The translations under genes and the position numbers were made by a program. From Oscillospiraceae bacterium (GTDB lineage Bacteria; Bacillota; Clostridia; Oscillospirales; Oscillospiraceae): a DNA stretch of 64,000 nt. The DNA lies in the NCBI GenBank assembly GCA_902779945.1, contig CACZDN010000002.1, positions 123,666 to 187,665 on the forward strand. Direction: 5' to 3'. Below, one piece after another: positions 33,894 through 42,011 of the stretch. A model generated the notes under the pieces. The model had not been told where the DNA came from. It saw only the letters and a list, made by a program, of their open reading frames with translations, and did not search any database. Each line of letters begins with the position of its first letter. The stretch's first letter is position 1.

Positions 33894-34837
33894 CTGTCCG
33901 CCTCCCTTCTGTCCGTCATGCCGCGGTCTCGCCGCGTCTCCGCGCGCTGGCCCTGGCACAGTGCCTCTTCCCGTTCGATCTGGCGGCGCAGGGCCTCGCG
34001 CTGCACACTCTTGACAGCCTCGGGATTGCGCTCGTCAAACGGCGAGCTGCGGTCCGGGAAGCTGTAGGTGCCCGCCGTCATGGTCAGGGAATCGACCTGT
34101 ACGAGCTCGTAGCTGGAGCTTCCGTCCATCTTTTTCTCGATCCAGCGCAGCAGGAAGGAGGCGAGCAGGGTCATGGTGAGATAGCCCGCCATCTCCACCG
34201 TGGCCGAGGGAAAATACAGGTAGCTCGCTCCGACGGCCGCGCGGTGCGCCGCGAAGAAATCGGGGAAGCCGATGATGAACATGACGGAGGTGTCCTTCAC
34301 GTTAATGATAAAGTTGTTGCCGATCTGCGGCATGATGTTGCGCAGGGCCTGGGGCAGAATGACATAGGTCATGGTCTGCACATGGGTCATGCCGATGGCC
34401 TTCGCGCCCTCGGTCTGCCCGGGGTCAACGGAGATGATGCCGCCGCGCACGGATTCGGCCATATACGCGCCTGTGTTGATGGAGACGACGATGATGGCCG
34501 CCGCCCAGACACTGGAAAAGCGCAGACTGTTGTTGGAGAAATAGGGCAGGCCGTAATAGAAAAACACAGCCTGGAGCACCATCGGCGTGCCGCGGAAGAT
34601 CTCGACATAGACGCGGATCACAACGCGGATGAGGCACAGGAAAAAGCGCTTGAGCGGCGGGTCGTTTTTCGTATAGGGGATCGTATTCAGCACGCCGCAG
34701 AGAAAGCCGATCAGGCAGCCGAGAAGCGTGCCGACCAGTGCGAGAATCAGAGTGTTCTTGACGCCGAGGAGATAGGAATTGCCGTATTTTCCCCAGAGCC
34801 TGACGATATCGAGACCGAGCTGCGAGAACCTGTTCAT
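33890..34837 (-). CDS. Amino-acid ABC transporter permease (probable lysine uptake)
   Basis: 315 residues. The His/Glu/Gln/Arg-type permease domain covers about residues 20-245 with some five membrane segments; the ATPase-coupling EAA loop is [21 protein letters not shown]. After the last helix there is a hydrophilic, Arg/Glu-rich tail of about 60 residues ([32 protein letters not shown]...), longer than usual for the family. One permease gene implies a homodimer. Confidence 0.92.
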   Translation of the reverse strand: MNRFSQLGLDIVRLWGKYGNSYLLGVKNTLILALVGTLLGCLIGFLCGVLNTIPYTKNDPPLKRFFLCLIRVVIRVYVEIFRGTPMVLQAVFFYYGLPYFSNNSLRFSSVWAAAIIVVSINTGAYMAESVRGGIISVDPGQTEGAKAIGMTHVQTMTYVILPQALRNIMPQIGNNFIINVKDTSVMFIIGFPDFFAAHRAAVGASYLYFPSATVEMAGYLTMTLLASFLLRWIEKKMDGSSSYELVQVDSLTMTAGTYSFPDRSSPFDERNPEAVKSVQREALRRQIEREEALCQGQRAETRRDRGMTDRREADR

Positions 34838-34876
34838 TCGCTTTGCTCCTTTGAGAGTGTTCTTTTTTACAGCTTG

Positions 34877-34900
34877 AGCCGCGGGTCATGCCCCGCGGCT
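34877..34900 (-). terminator. Intercistronic hairpin between binding protein and permease genes
   Basis: AGCCGCGGG (34877-34885) and CCCGCGGCT (34892-34900) form a perfect 9-bp stem 41 bases after the binding-protein stop. The following T-run is poor, so it probably shields or partly attenuates the transcript, giving more binding protein than permease. Confidence 0.5.
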
Positions 34901-34940
34901 CTTACACGCTGTTAACGCTGTGGTCGCATAGCGGAAGGGC

Positions 34941-35807
34941 TTACTCCTCGCTCGTCGGCGCGATGGCGATCGCCTCGGCCATGAGATTGTTGAAGTCCTC
35001 TACGCTCATCTGGGACAGCACGCCGTCGATGGCCTCGCGCAGGACGGTGTTGCCCTTCATCATGGACACGCCGATGTTGACGTTCTCGGCGCGCTCCTGC
35101 TCGGTGAACGCAAAGTCGCCGTCGGTGCCGGAGAAGTCGAGGATAACGAGCTCAAGCTGATCCTTGTAGGAGTTGACCGCGCCCTGAGCGGTGGGCATAT
35201 CGGTGCAGATAAAGTCCACATTGCCGGTGACCAGCGCCATCAGCATGGCGGGAGCGGTCTCGGCCGCGGGCAGGATATTCGCGCCGGTGATCTGAGGCAG
35301 GCAGTTGTCATACCAGATGGTGGCGAGCTGGGCGGTGCAGGTACCACCGGAGAGATCGGCCAGGCTCTTCGCATTGGCATAGGGGCTGTTGGCGGTGGTG
35401 AGGCAGACGATGGTCGCGTAGAAGTAGGGGCCCGCGAAATCGACCTGCTCTGCGCGTTCGGCCGTCATGGACTGGCCGGCAATGACTGCGTCAAAGGTGC
35501 CGGTCTGGACGCCGGGGACGAGAGAGTCCCAGTCGGACTGCAGGACCTCGAGCTGCCAGCCGTTGGCCTCGCAGATCTTCTTTGCGATCATGACGTCGTA
35601 GCCGTTGGCGTAGGAGCCCTCGACATTGGCGATGGGGACGGCGCCGTTGGAGTCGTCGGACTGGGTCCAGTTGTAGGGGGCGTAGGCGCATTCCATGGCG
35701 ATGGTGAGCACCCCGTCCTCCACGCCGCTCGGCACATCGGCAAAGGCGGCTGCAGACAGGCTCAGGAGCATCAGCGCGGTCAGCGCGACAGCAAGAATTC
35801 TTCTCAT
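34941..35807 (-). CDS. Amino-acid ABC transporter substrate-binding protein (probable lysine)
   Basis: 288 residues. Signal peptide at 1-23 ending AAAFA-DV; there is no lipobox Cys, unusual for a Gram-positive binding protein. The mature part is an SBP_bac_3 domain: TIAMECAYAPYNW, YANGYDVMIAKKICEANGWQLEVLQSDWDSLVPGVQTGTFDAVIAGQSMTAERAEQVDFAGPYF, the family signature around the hinge. The first gene after a lysine riboswitch, so lysine or another cationic amino acid is the likely ligand. Confidence 0.92.
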   Translation of the reverse strand: MRRILAVALTALMLLSLSAAAFADVPSGVEDGVLTIAMECAYAPYNWTQSDDSNGAVPIANVEGSYANGYDVMIAKKICEANGWQLEVLQSDWDSLVPGVQTGTFDAVIAGQSMTAERAEQVDFAGPYFYATIVCLTTANSPYANAKSLADLSGGTCTAQLATIWYDNCLPQITGANILPAAETAPAMLMALVTGNVDFICTDMPTAQGAVNSYKDQLELVILDFSGTDGDFAFTEQERAENVNIGVSMMKGNTVLREAIDGVLSQMSVEDFNNLMAEAIAIAPTSEE

Positions 35808-35864
35808 GGTTTTCCTTTCCGAATCCGAAACGATTCACCGGACCTTTTCCCCGCCGGCGAGGGA

Positions 35865-35893
35865 AATTAAAAATGAACCGCTTTGTCAGCGGT
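35865..35893 (-). terminator. Riboswitch expression-platform terminator
   Basis: Minus strand: ACCGCT (35893-35888), loop GACAA, AGCGGT (35882-35877), then TCATTTTTAAT. It follows the lysine aptamer by 43 bases and precedes the binding-protein gene, the usual place for the ligand-controlled terminator. Confidence 0.75.
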
Positions 35894-35936
35894 CCATGAA
35901 AAATCGGGTGTGAGACAGAAGCCTCTCCGGTGTTTC

Positions 35937-36095
35937 GATAGCGCTCCACAAAGACTTGTGACAGTCCGCACGATTTTCTCGGGCGGCCCAGAACCGGTAC
36001 TTCAGGCAAGGCCCCGGTCCTTCGGCGATGCTCCCTTTCCCTCCGGCAGCTGCCTGGCTTTGCCGGACGGTACTGATGAACACCGCGCCTCTATC
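35937..36095 (-). promoter_or_regulatory. Lysine riboswitch (L-box) aptamer
   Basis: On the minus strand the conserved L-box blocks occur in order: GATAGAGGCGCGG, ATCAGTA, GGAGGGAAAGGGAGCATCG, CGCCGAAGGA, TTCTGGGCCG, GACTGTCACAAGTCTTTGTG and GGAGCGCTATC, whose end pairs with the starting GATAG (closing P1). These are the hallmark sequences of the lysine aptamer. With a terminator downstream it should switch the ABC operon off when lysine is plentiful. Confidence 0.93.
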
Positions 36096-36118
36096 ATTCA
36101 GCGATTCACTTTGGCTGC

Positions 36119-36147
36119 ATCTTATCATTACGCTTCAACACTGTCAA
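36119..36147 (-). promoter_or_regulatory. Promoter of the lysine riboswitch-ABC operon
   Basis: Minus strand: TTGACA (36147-36142), 17-bp spacer, TAAGAT (36124-36119), about 24 bp before the aptamer. Confidence 0.75.
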
Positions 36148-36231
36148 GGGGTAAAGCACTAAATCGCCGTTTTTTGGCGAATGCAGCGAAACTTACAAAA
36201 GAAATTTTGCTTATTTGTATATTTTGACGGG

Positions 36232-36771
36232 TCAATGCACCCGCAGCTTCCGTTTCTCCGCCGGCAGATGCGCTGTGATGATCTCCCAGGCCCGGTCTGA
36301 CTTCTCACACTCCGGCAGCAGAAACGCCCTCGCCGCGCTGCCGTACAGGTAGATGCAGTCCGGGAAGCGGTACGCCATATAGACGTCGTTCCATGTGTAA
36401 GACGCGCTCTCCTTCCCCTTCTCCACCTTGAAGCCGTCCGGAAGGAGCGTCACGTAATACTGCACTCTGTCGTGTGAAAGGCTGCTCAGCTTCGCCTGTC
36501 TGTTCATCGAGGCCAGAAAGCTCCCGAACCACACGAGCGGCAGCACGATCCCGATGCCGAGCAGCACAGATCCGATCATCACAGCCTCCTCCCTGCCTTC
36601 CCGCCCCAGAAAACAGACAACGGCAAAGGCAGTCAGGATCAGCGTAAAGAGCAGCGGATTGCGCCACGCCTTTTTTCGTATCACGGAATCAAAAACCCCA
36701 AAGCGCATGAAGGTCCTTCTGTCGATATTTCCGGCCATCGTCAGCGCGGAAATCTTTTTTTCATCCTGCAT
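36232..36771 (-). CDS. YcxB-like membrane protein
   Basis: 179 residues. Two adjacent transmembrane helices (about 40-58 and 64-88) are followed by a cytoplasmic YcxB-type C-terminal domain: YYVTLLPDGFKVEKGKESASYTWNDVYMAYRFPDCIYLYGSAARAFLLPE. No enzymatic motif. It is divergent from the sensor kinase gene and ends just before the riboswitch promoter region. Function unknown. Confidence 0.7.
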   Translation of the reverse strand: MQDEKKISALTMAGNIDRRTFMRFGVFDSVIRKKAWRNPLLFTLILTAFAVVCFLGREGREEAVMIGSVLLGIGIVLPLVWFGSFLASMNRQAKLSSLSHDRVQYYVTLLPDGFKVEKGKESASYTWNDVYMAYRFPDCIYLYGSAARAFLLPECEKSDRAWEIITAHLPAEKRKLRVH

Positions 36772-36929
36772 CCTGCCGCCCCCCCGTTTTACTTACCGCC
36801 ATTATTTTACACGCCGTTCGGGCGATCGGCAACCATAAATTCAAACAGAGCACAAAAAAACGCTGTTCAAAAGGGTGTTTTTGCGGTATGATAGAGAGTA
36901 AGAAAAACGGGAGAAAGGAGGGACCGGTC

Positions 36930-38450
36930 GTGAAAAGGCTGCTCCTGCCCGGACTCACGCTGTCCAGGCGCATCATCCTGTTTTTGATCCTTTTCGGCTT
37001 TGCGCTTTTCACACAGGTTATTCTCCTGCGCTACCAGTCCGCGCATGTGTTGAATCCGACCCAGGAGCGAACAGAGGCCATCCAGACGATCAGCCAGTTT
37101 CTCGACGCGACAGGCAACTGCGTCACGGCGCTGGCGGACTACCGCTGGGACTACGGCGACCCTGCTTCGCTGACGGCGACCGTCCAGTCCTATCGCAGCG
37201 CGGCGTCGGAACAGCTTCTTCTGATCCACGCTGAGCCGTGGACGGCTACCGAGGAATACTGCCTGCTCCTCGGCGCGGTCGAGACCAGCTATTCGTTTTT
37301 TTCGGGCAGGGCGGACGCGATCTGCGGGGCTCTCAGCCACGGACAGAGCGCCTATGCGGCCCAGCTCTATTATAACCGCACGGCCTCCTGCGGCGCATAT
37401 CTGATGCAGTACGCCAGAGAACTTTTGGAGCAGGCCATTCTGGATAACCACGGCGCCTTCTCCCAGCTCTACGCCACGAACGACCAGCTCCAGCTTCTGC
37501 AGCTCATGACGACGCTGCTGTCTGTCATCGCCACGGTACTGCTTGTGATCTCGCTCTACCATCTGCTGCGCTCCGTCATGCAGCTCTCCCGAGCCTCCCG
37601 GCAGATCAGCCAGGGCGAGCTGGACATTCCGGACGTGGACGACAGCCGTCAGGATGAGATTGGCCACCTCGCCGGGACTTTCAACGAGATGAAGCGCTCC
37701 ATGAAGCAGCAGATGCAGCTTTTGCAGGAGAAGAACGAAATGGAGAGGGAGCTTTACACCAAGGAGACCGAGGCGCTTGCCCTGCAAAATCTCATCGAAG
37801 CCGGAAAGCTCCAGCTCCTGCGCAGCCAGATCCATCCTCACTTTCTGTTCAACACCCTCAATCTGATCACCTATACCGCCAGGCAGGAGAAGGCGGAAAA
37901 GACCGGCGCGCTCATCACCTCGCTCAGCCGCTTCTTCCGCTACTCCCTCGGCAGCAACGCGGCTTCGGTCCCGCTGGAGAAGGAAAAGCAGATCGTGGAC
38001 GACTACTACTCCCTCTACCACGCCCGCTTTGGAGACCGCATCCGCCTGAGCTGGCGGATCGACCCGGACGTCGATCTCTCGGAGACGCTGATCCCCTCCT
38101 TTCTGATCCAGCCGCTGGTGGAAAACGCCATCCAGCACGGCATTGCGCCGAAGGAGGAGGGCGGCTGCGTTGAGATCCGGATCGACAAAGCGGACGGACT
38201 TCTGCTGATCACGGTCAGCGACGACGGCGTCGGCATGAGCGAGGAGGCGCTTGCGCGACTCCAGGACCATCTGCAGAACGGCTCGCTCACCGGGGAGCAT
38301 ATCGGATTGTACAATGTGGCGGCGCGGCTCAGGCTCTCCGGGCGTTCCGAGGGGCTTGTGATCCGCTCCGAGGTCAATTCGGGCACAAGCGCGACGATGC
38401 GCCTGCCTCTGATGCTGGCGCAAAAGGAAACGGAGGCGGAGGATGAATAG
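36930..38450 (+). CDS. LytS/YesM-type sensor histidine kinase
   Basis: 506 residues from the GTG at 36930, chosen because AAGGAGG lies 8 bases upstream. TM1 (about 12-32), an extracytoplasmic helical sensor region, TM2 (about 195-217), a HAMP linker (RQISQGELDIPDVDDSRQDEIGHLAGTFNEMK), a coiled coil, the His_kinase box QIHPHFLFNTLN and a HATPase domain (NAIQHGI, VSDDGVGM, HIGLYNV). It overlaps the response-regulator gene by 8 bases and is followed by a TRAP binding lipoprotein and TRAP genes, so it most likely controls uptake of an organic acid. Confidence 0.92.
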   Translation: MKRLLLPGLTLSRRIILFLILFGFALFTQVILLRYQSAHVLNPTQERTEAIQTISQFLDATGNCVTALADYRWDYGDPASLTATVQSYRSAASEQLLLIHAEPWTATEEYCLLLGAVETSYSFFSGRADAICGALSHGQSAYAAQLYYNRTASCGAYLMQYARELLEQAILDNHGAFSQLYATNDQLQLLQLMTTLLSVIATVLLVISLYHLLRSVMQLSRASRQISQGELDIPDVDDSRQDEIGHLAGTFNEMKRSMKQQMQLLQEKNEMERELYTKETEALALQNLIEAGKLQLLRSQIHPHFLFNTLNLITYTARQEKAEKTGALITSLSRFFRYSLGSNAASVPLEKEKQIVDDYYSLYHARFGDRIRLSWRIDPDVDLSETLIPSFLIQPLVENAIQHGIAPKEEGGCVEIRIDKADGLLLITVSDDGVGMSEEALARLQDHLQNGSLTGEHIGLYNVAARLRLSGRSEGLVIRSEVNSGTSATMRLPLMLAQKETEAEDE

Positions 38451-39231
38451 AATTCTGATCGTGGACGACGAGCGCTTTGAGCGCGAGCAGCTTTGCCAGA
38501 TTGTCGAAGAGGTTTTTCCCCGCGAGGTCCAGACCCGCACGGCGGAGAACGGGCGCCAGGCTGTGGAGACTGCGGCCCTTTGGTCGCCGGGGATCGTCCT
38601 CATGGATATCGAGATGCCGGGGCTCAACGGTATCGAGGCCGCCAAGCGCATCCTGAGCCAGCTTCCGGGCTGCCGTATCATTTTTGTCACGGCCTACAGC
38701 CTGTTCCAGTATGCCTATGAGGCGGTCAAGATGGGGGCGTACGACTACATTCTCAAGCCCGTCAACCCCGACGACGTTGCGCGCGCTGTGCGCAGCTGCA
38801 TCGACCGGGCCGAGACGGAGGAGGAGCTGAAGGCCATGGCCCCGATGGCGGAGACGCTTTCGGACGGCGCCTCCCTGGACAAGACGGCGATACTGATGGC
38901 AAATGTCAAAAAGTACCTCCAGCACAATTACATGCTCTACGACGTCAGTCTCGACTCTGTCGGTGACATTTTACATATCAATTCCTCGTATCTCTCCATG
39001 CTGTTCAAGAAGTCCTTCGGGGTCAATTTTGTCGACTATCTCACGGAGCTGCGTATCCATGCCGCCAGAGAGCTTCTGACCGACCCCTTCCTCTCGGCGG
39101 CGGAGGTGGCCAACATGGTGGGCTATGAAAGCCCGAACTACTTTGCCCGCGTCTTCAAGAAAAATACCGGCCTGACCCCCACCGAATACCGCAAATCAGG
39201 CGCGGCAGGCGGAAAGGACAGAGGCGTATGA
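38443..39231 (+). CDS. YesN-type response regulator with AraC DNA-binding domain
   Basis: 262 residues. Receiver domain at 1-120 (IVDDERFEREQL, phospho-acceptor in LMDIEMPGLNG, T in FVTAYS, K in LKPVN) and an AraC-type double helix-turn-helix at about 155-255 (SLDSVGDILHINSSYLSMLFKKSFGVNFVDYL, then AAEVANMVGYESPNYFARVFKKNTGLTPTEYR). Translation is coupled to the kinase before it and the DctP lipoprotein after it (4-base overlap). Its target is probably the promoter at 40298. Confidence 0.93.
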   Translation: MNRILIVDDERFEREQLCQIVEEVFPREVQTRTAENGRQAVETAALWSPGIVLMDIEMPGLNGIEAAKRILSQLPGCRIIFVTAYSLFQYAYEAVKMGAYDYILKPVNPDDVARAVRSCIDRAETEEELKAMAPMAETLSDGASLDKTAILMANVKKYLQHNYMLYDVSLDSVGDILHINSSYLSMLFKKSFGVNFVDYLTELRIHAARELLTDPFLSAAEVANMVGYESPNYFARVFKKNTGLTPTEYRKSGAAGGKDRGV

Positions 39232-40223
39232 GACGGGGGCTTATACTGCTCACGGCGGCACTCATAGCAGTCCTGCTCTGCGGGTGCGGCGCCGTGGCGG
39301 AGCACGGGCCGACGCTTCTCCTGCGCTGCGCGGACAACCAGCCGGAGGATTACCCCACTACCAAGGCGGCGGAGTACTTTGCCTCACTGGTCGAGGCACG
39401 GACCGACGGGCGCGTCGTCATACGGGTGTTTCCCAACGCCGAGCTCGGCGGTGAAAAGAGCGTCTTTGAACAAATGCAGTTCGGCGGAATCGACTTTGCG
39501 CGTGTCTCTGTCGGAACGCTGGCGGCTGAGGTTCCGGAGGCAGAGATGCTGCAGCTGCCCTACCTGTTCCGGGACGCGGAGCATATGTGGCGCGTGCTGG
39601 ACGGGAAGATCGGGGACGAGCTTCTGCTCTCCGTGCGCAGGGCCGATGTGGTCGGGCTGAGCTGGTTCGACGCGGGCGCGCGAAACATCTATACCCGTGA
39701 GCCCGTTGCGAGCCTGCAGGATCTCAAGGGTCTGACCATCCGCGTGCAGGAATCGGAGCTTATGAGCGAGATGATCCGTCTCTGGGGTGCGATACCCGTA
39801 CAGATGGTCTACAGCGAGGTCTATTCCGCCCTGGAGACCGGAAGCATCGACGGCGCGGAAAACAACTGGCCCAGCTATGAGGCAACGGGACATTTTGAAG
39901 CCGCGCCCTATTATCTGCTGGACGGTCACGCCCGCCTGCCGGAGCTTCTGCTCATCAGCAAGGTCACGCTGGAAAAGATCACAGCGCTGGACAGCAGCTA
40001 CGGCGACATTCTCATACAGTGCGCGCGCGAGGCGGCGATCTATGAACGGGAGCTCTGGAAGGAGCGCGAGGGCGCATCGGAGGCGCTGGTACGCGAAAAC
40101 GGCTGCATTGTGACAGAGCTGGACGACGCGGCGCTGCAGGAATTCCGGGAGGCTGTAACACCTCTTTACGAGGGCTTCCCGCCCGAAATCCAGACGCTTA
40201 TCCGGCAGATACAGGCGGCGTAA
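39228..40223 (+). CDS. TRAP-type DctP lipoprotein, likely sensor partner
   Basis: 331 residues. Lipoprotein signal ending VLLCGCG, then a DctP fold: PEDYPTTKAAEYFASLVEARTDGRVVIRVFPNAELGGEKSVFEQMQFGGIDFARVS, with the ligand-binding Arg in LKGLTIRVQ and the VYSALETGSIDGAENN signature. The gene overlaps the response regulator by 4 bases and is separated from the TRAP operon by its own promoter region. It is thus better explained as the periplasm-side ligand sensor of the kinase than as the transport component, which is the second DctP gene. This assignment is inference from overlap. Confidence 0.85.
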   Translation: MRRGLILLTAALIAVLLCGCGAVAEHGPTLLLRCADNQPEDYPTTKAAEYFASLVEARTDGRVVIRVFPNAELGGEKSVFEQMQFGGIDFARVSVGTLAAEVPEAEMLQLPYLFRDAEHMWRVLDGKIGDELLLSVRRADVVGLSWFDAGARNIYTREPVASLQDLKGLTIRVQESELMSEMIRLWGAIPVQMVYSEVYSALETGSIDGAENNWPSYEATGHFEAAPYYLLDGHARLPELLLISKVTLEKITALDSSYGDILIQCAREAAIYERELWKEREGASEALVRENGCIVTELDDAALQEFREAVTPLYEGFPPEIQTLIRQIQAA

Positions 40224-40297
40224 AGCCCCCTTCCGTGCGATCCGCTTTCCGGCAGTCCGCACATTTTTTGGATAGTTAGCACAATTTTTGAAAGCCC

Positions 40298-40326
40298 TTG
40301 AAATGGTTTTTGCGGGCTGGTATAGT
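40298..40326 (+). promoter_or_regulatory. Promoter of the TRAP transport operon
   Basis: TTGAAA (40298-40303), 17-bp spacer, TATAGT (40321-40326), 55 bp before the dctP start. The 70 bp before it are the likely binding region for the AraC-type regulator. Confidence 0.65.
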
Positions 40327-40381
40327 AAAATCACCAATAAGGGCAGGAAGCCCAAAAGAAATTTTTACAGGAGGAATCATC

Positions 40382-41380
40382 ATGAAGAAAACTCTGGCGC
40401 TCGTTATGGCACTGTGCATGATCTTCGCACTCTGCTCCGTCTCCGCTTGCGCGGATGAACCCATCACCCTGACCTATGCTGAGGTCAACCCGCTTGAGGG
40501 CACCATCGTCGGCGCGATGGCCAAGGCCTTCAAGGAAAAGACGGAAGAGCTCTCCGGCGGCCAGGTCCTGATCGACATTCAGGCCAGCGGCGTTCTGGGC
40601 TCTGAGGACCAGGTTCTGGACAACCTGCTCGGCGGCGGCAACATCACCGACATCAGCCGCATCTCCGCTTTCGCGCTCACCCAGTACGGCTGCGACAAGG
40701 CCAGCCTCCTGTCCATCCCCTACACCTTTGTGAACGAGGATCACTTCTGGAACTTCGCCGCCAGCGATCTAGCGCAGGATTTCCTGATGGAGCCGCAGGA
40801 GATCGGCCTGCCCCTGCGCGGCCTCTGCTACGGTGAGGAAGGCTTCCGTCACTTCTTCTTCAAGAACGAGGTCAGGAGCCTTGAGGACCTCAAGGGTCTC
40901 AAGATCCGCGTCTCCTCCGACCCCGTTATGACCGGTATGGTCACCAACCTCGGCGCCTCCGCCACCAGCGTTCCCTTTACCGAGCTCTACAGCGCTCTGA
41001 ACACCGGCGTTGTTGACGGCGCTGAGCAGCCCACCGCCAACTACCGCTCCAACGCCTTCCAGGAAGTCGCCCCCTACCTGCTTCTCGACGGCCACACCCT
41101 CGGCGCTCTGCAGATCATCATCACTGACGCCGCCTGGGCCAAGCTCAATGAGGAGCAGCAGGGCTGGATCATGGAGGCCGCCAAGTACGCCTCTCAGGTC
41201 TGCCGTGAGAAGGTCGCCGAAATCGAGGCTCAGACCTTTGAGCTTCTGAAGGAAGACGGCGCCACCGTGATCGAGGTCACCGACAAGGGCCCCTGGATCG
41301 AGGCCTGCCAGCCCACCATCAAGGCCAACACCGAGAAGCTCGCCGATCTGTATGCTGAGCTCGTCGCCATGGCCGGCTGA
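40382..41380 (+). CDS. dctP: TRAP transporter substrate-binding protein DctP
   Basis: 332 residues from the ATG at 40382 (AGGAGG upstream). N-terminal signal with candidate lipobox VSAC. DctP-family features: KEKTEELSGGQVLIDIQASGVLGSEDQVLDNLLGGGNITDISRIS, the carboxylate-binding Arg in DLKGLKIRVS, and ELYSALNTGVVDGAEQPT. It captures an organic anion (C4-dicarboxylate, keto or sugar acid) for the DctQM membrane parts. Ligand not identifiable. A strong hairpin follows before dctQ. Confidence 0.93.
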   Translation: MKKTLALVMALCMIFALCSVSACADEPITLTYAEVNPLEGTIVGAMAKAFKEKTEELSGGQVLIDIQASGVLGSEDQVLDNLLGGGNITDISRISAFALTQYGCDKASLLSIPYTFVNEDHFWNFAASDLAQDFLMEPQEIGLPLRGLCYGEEGFRHFFFKNEVRSLEDLKGLKIRVSSDPVMTGMVTNLGASATSVPFTELYSALNTGVVDGAEQPTANYRSNAFQEVAPYLLLDGHTLGALQIIITDAAWAKLNEEQQGWIMEAAKYASQVCREKVAEIEAQTFELLKEDGATVIEVTDKGPWIEACQPTIKANTEKLADLYAELVAMAG

Positions 41381-41409
41381 TCCGATCCGTCTGATTTTCA
41401 AAACCTGAA

Positions 41410-41439
41410 AGGGGTGCAGGGGTAATCCCCTGCGCCCCT
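41410..41439 (+). other. Intercistronic hairpin dctP/dctQ
   Basis: AGGGGTGCAGGGG (41410-41422), loop TAAT, CCCCTGCGCCCCT (41427-41439): a 13-bp stem with one G-U pair and no T-run. Expected to stabilise the dctP mRNA or lower downstream expression rather than to terminate fully. Confidence 0.65.
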
Positions 41440-41477
41440 CGTCTATACTCCGAAAAAACTGAGAAAGGAGTTTTTGT

Positions 41478-42008
41478 ATGCCTGCTTTTTTCCGGGCTCT
41501 TGAGAAGATCAGGCCCGTGTACGATTGGACGTACAAAATTCTGATGTTTGTGTGCAAGCTGCTGCTCATCGGCGATATCCTGATCACCGCCTGGGCCGTG
41601 GCCGGACGCTATATCCCCTTCATCACCGACCCGCACTGGAGCGAGGAGATCGTGCTGACCCTGATGGTCTACATGGCGGTGCTGTCCGCCACGCTCGCCA
41701 TCCGCAAGGGCGCGCACATCCGCATGACAGCCTTTGACACCTATCTTCCCAAAAAGGTCCTGATGGTGTCCGATATTCTGGCTGACCTTGCCGTGCTGAT
41801 TCTGGGCATTTTTCTGGTTAAATACGGCATCCAGTTCTGCAATTCCCCCCTCAGCCTGCGCGGCAAATACGCCTCCCTTCCGCTGAGCAAGTTCTGGCAG
41901 TATCTCCCCATTCCGGTCGCGGGCGTCGGCATGATCATTTTCGAGCTGGAGCAGGTTTTCCAGCATATTGCGGCTTTCTTTGTGAAAAAAGAAAAGGAGG
42001 CGGTCTGA
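41478..42008 (+). CDS. dctQ: TRAP transporter small permease DctQ
   Basis: 176 residues with four membrane segments (about 19-41, 53-74, 96-118 and 140-160). The family segment WSEEIVLTLMVYMAVLSATLAIRKGAHIRMTAFDTYLP is present. It forms the small membrane subunit with DctM. Directly precedes dctM with a 3-bp gap. Confidence 0.93.
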   Translation: MPAFFRALEKIRPVYDWTYKILMFVCKLLLIGDILITAWAVAGRYIPFITDPHWSEEIVLTLMVYMAVLSATLAIRKGAHIRMTAFDTYLPKKVLMVSDILADLAVLILGIFLVKYGIQFCNSPLSLRGKYASLPLSKFWQYLPIPVAGVGMIIFELEQVFQHIAAFFVKKEKEAV

Positions 42009-42011
42009 TCC

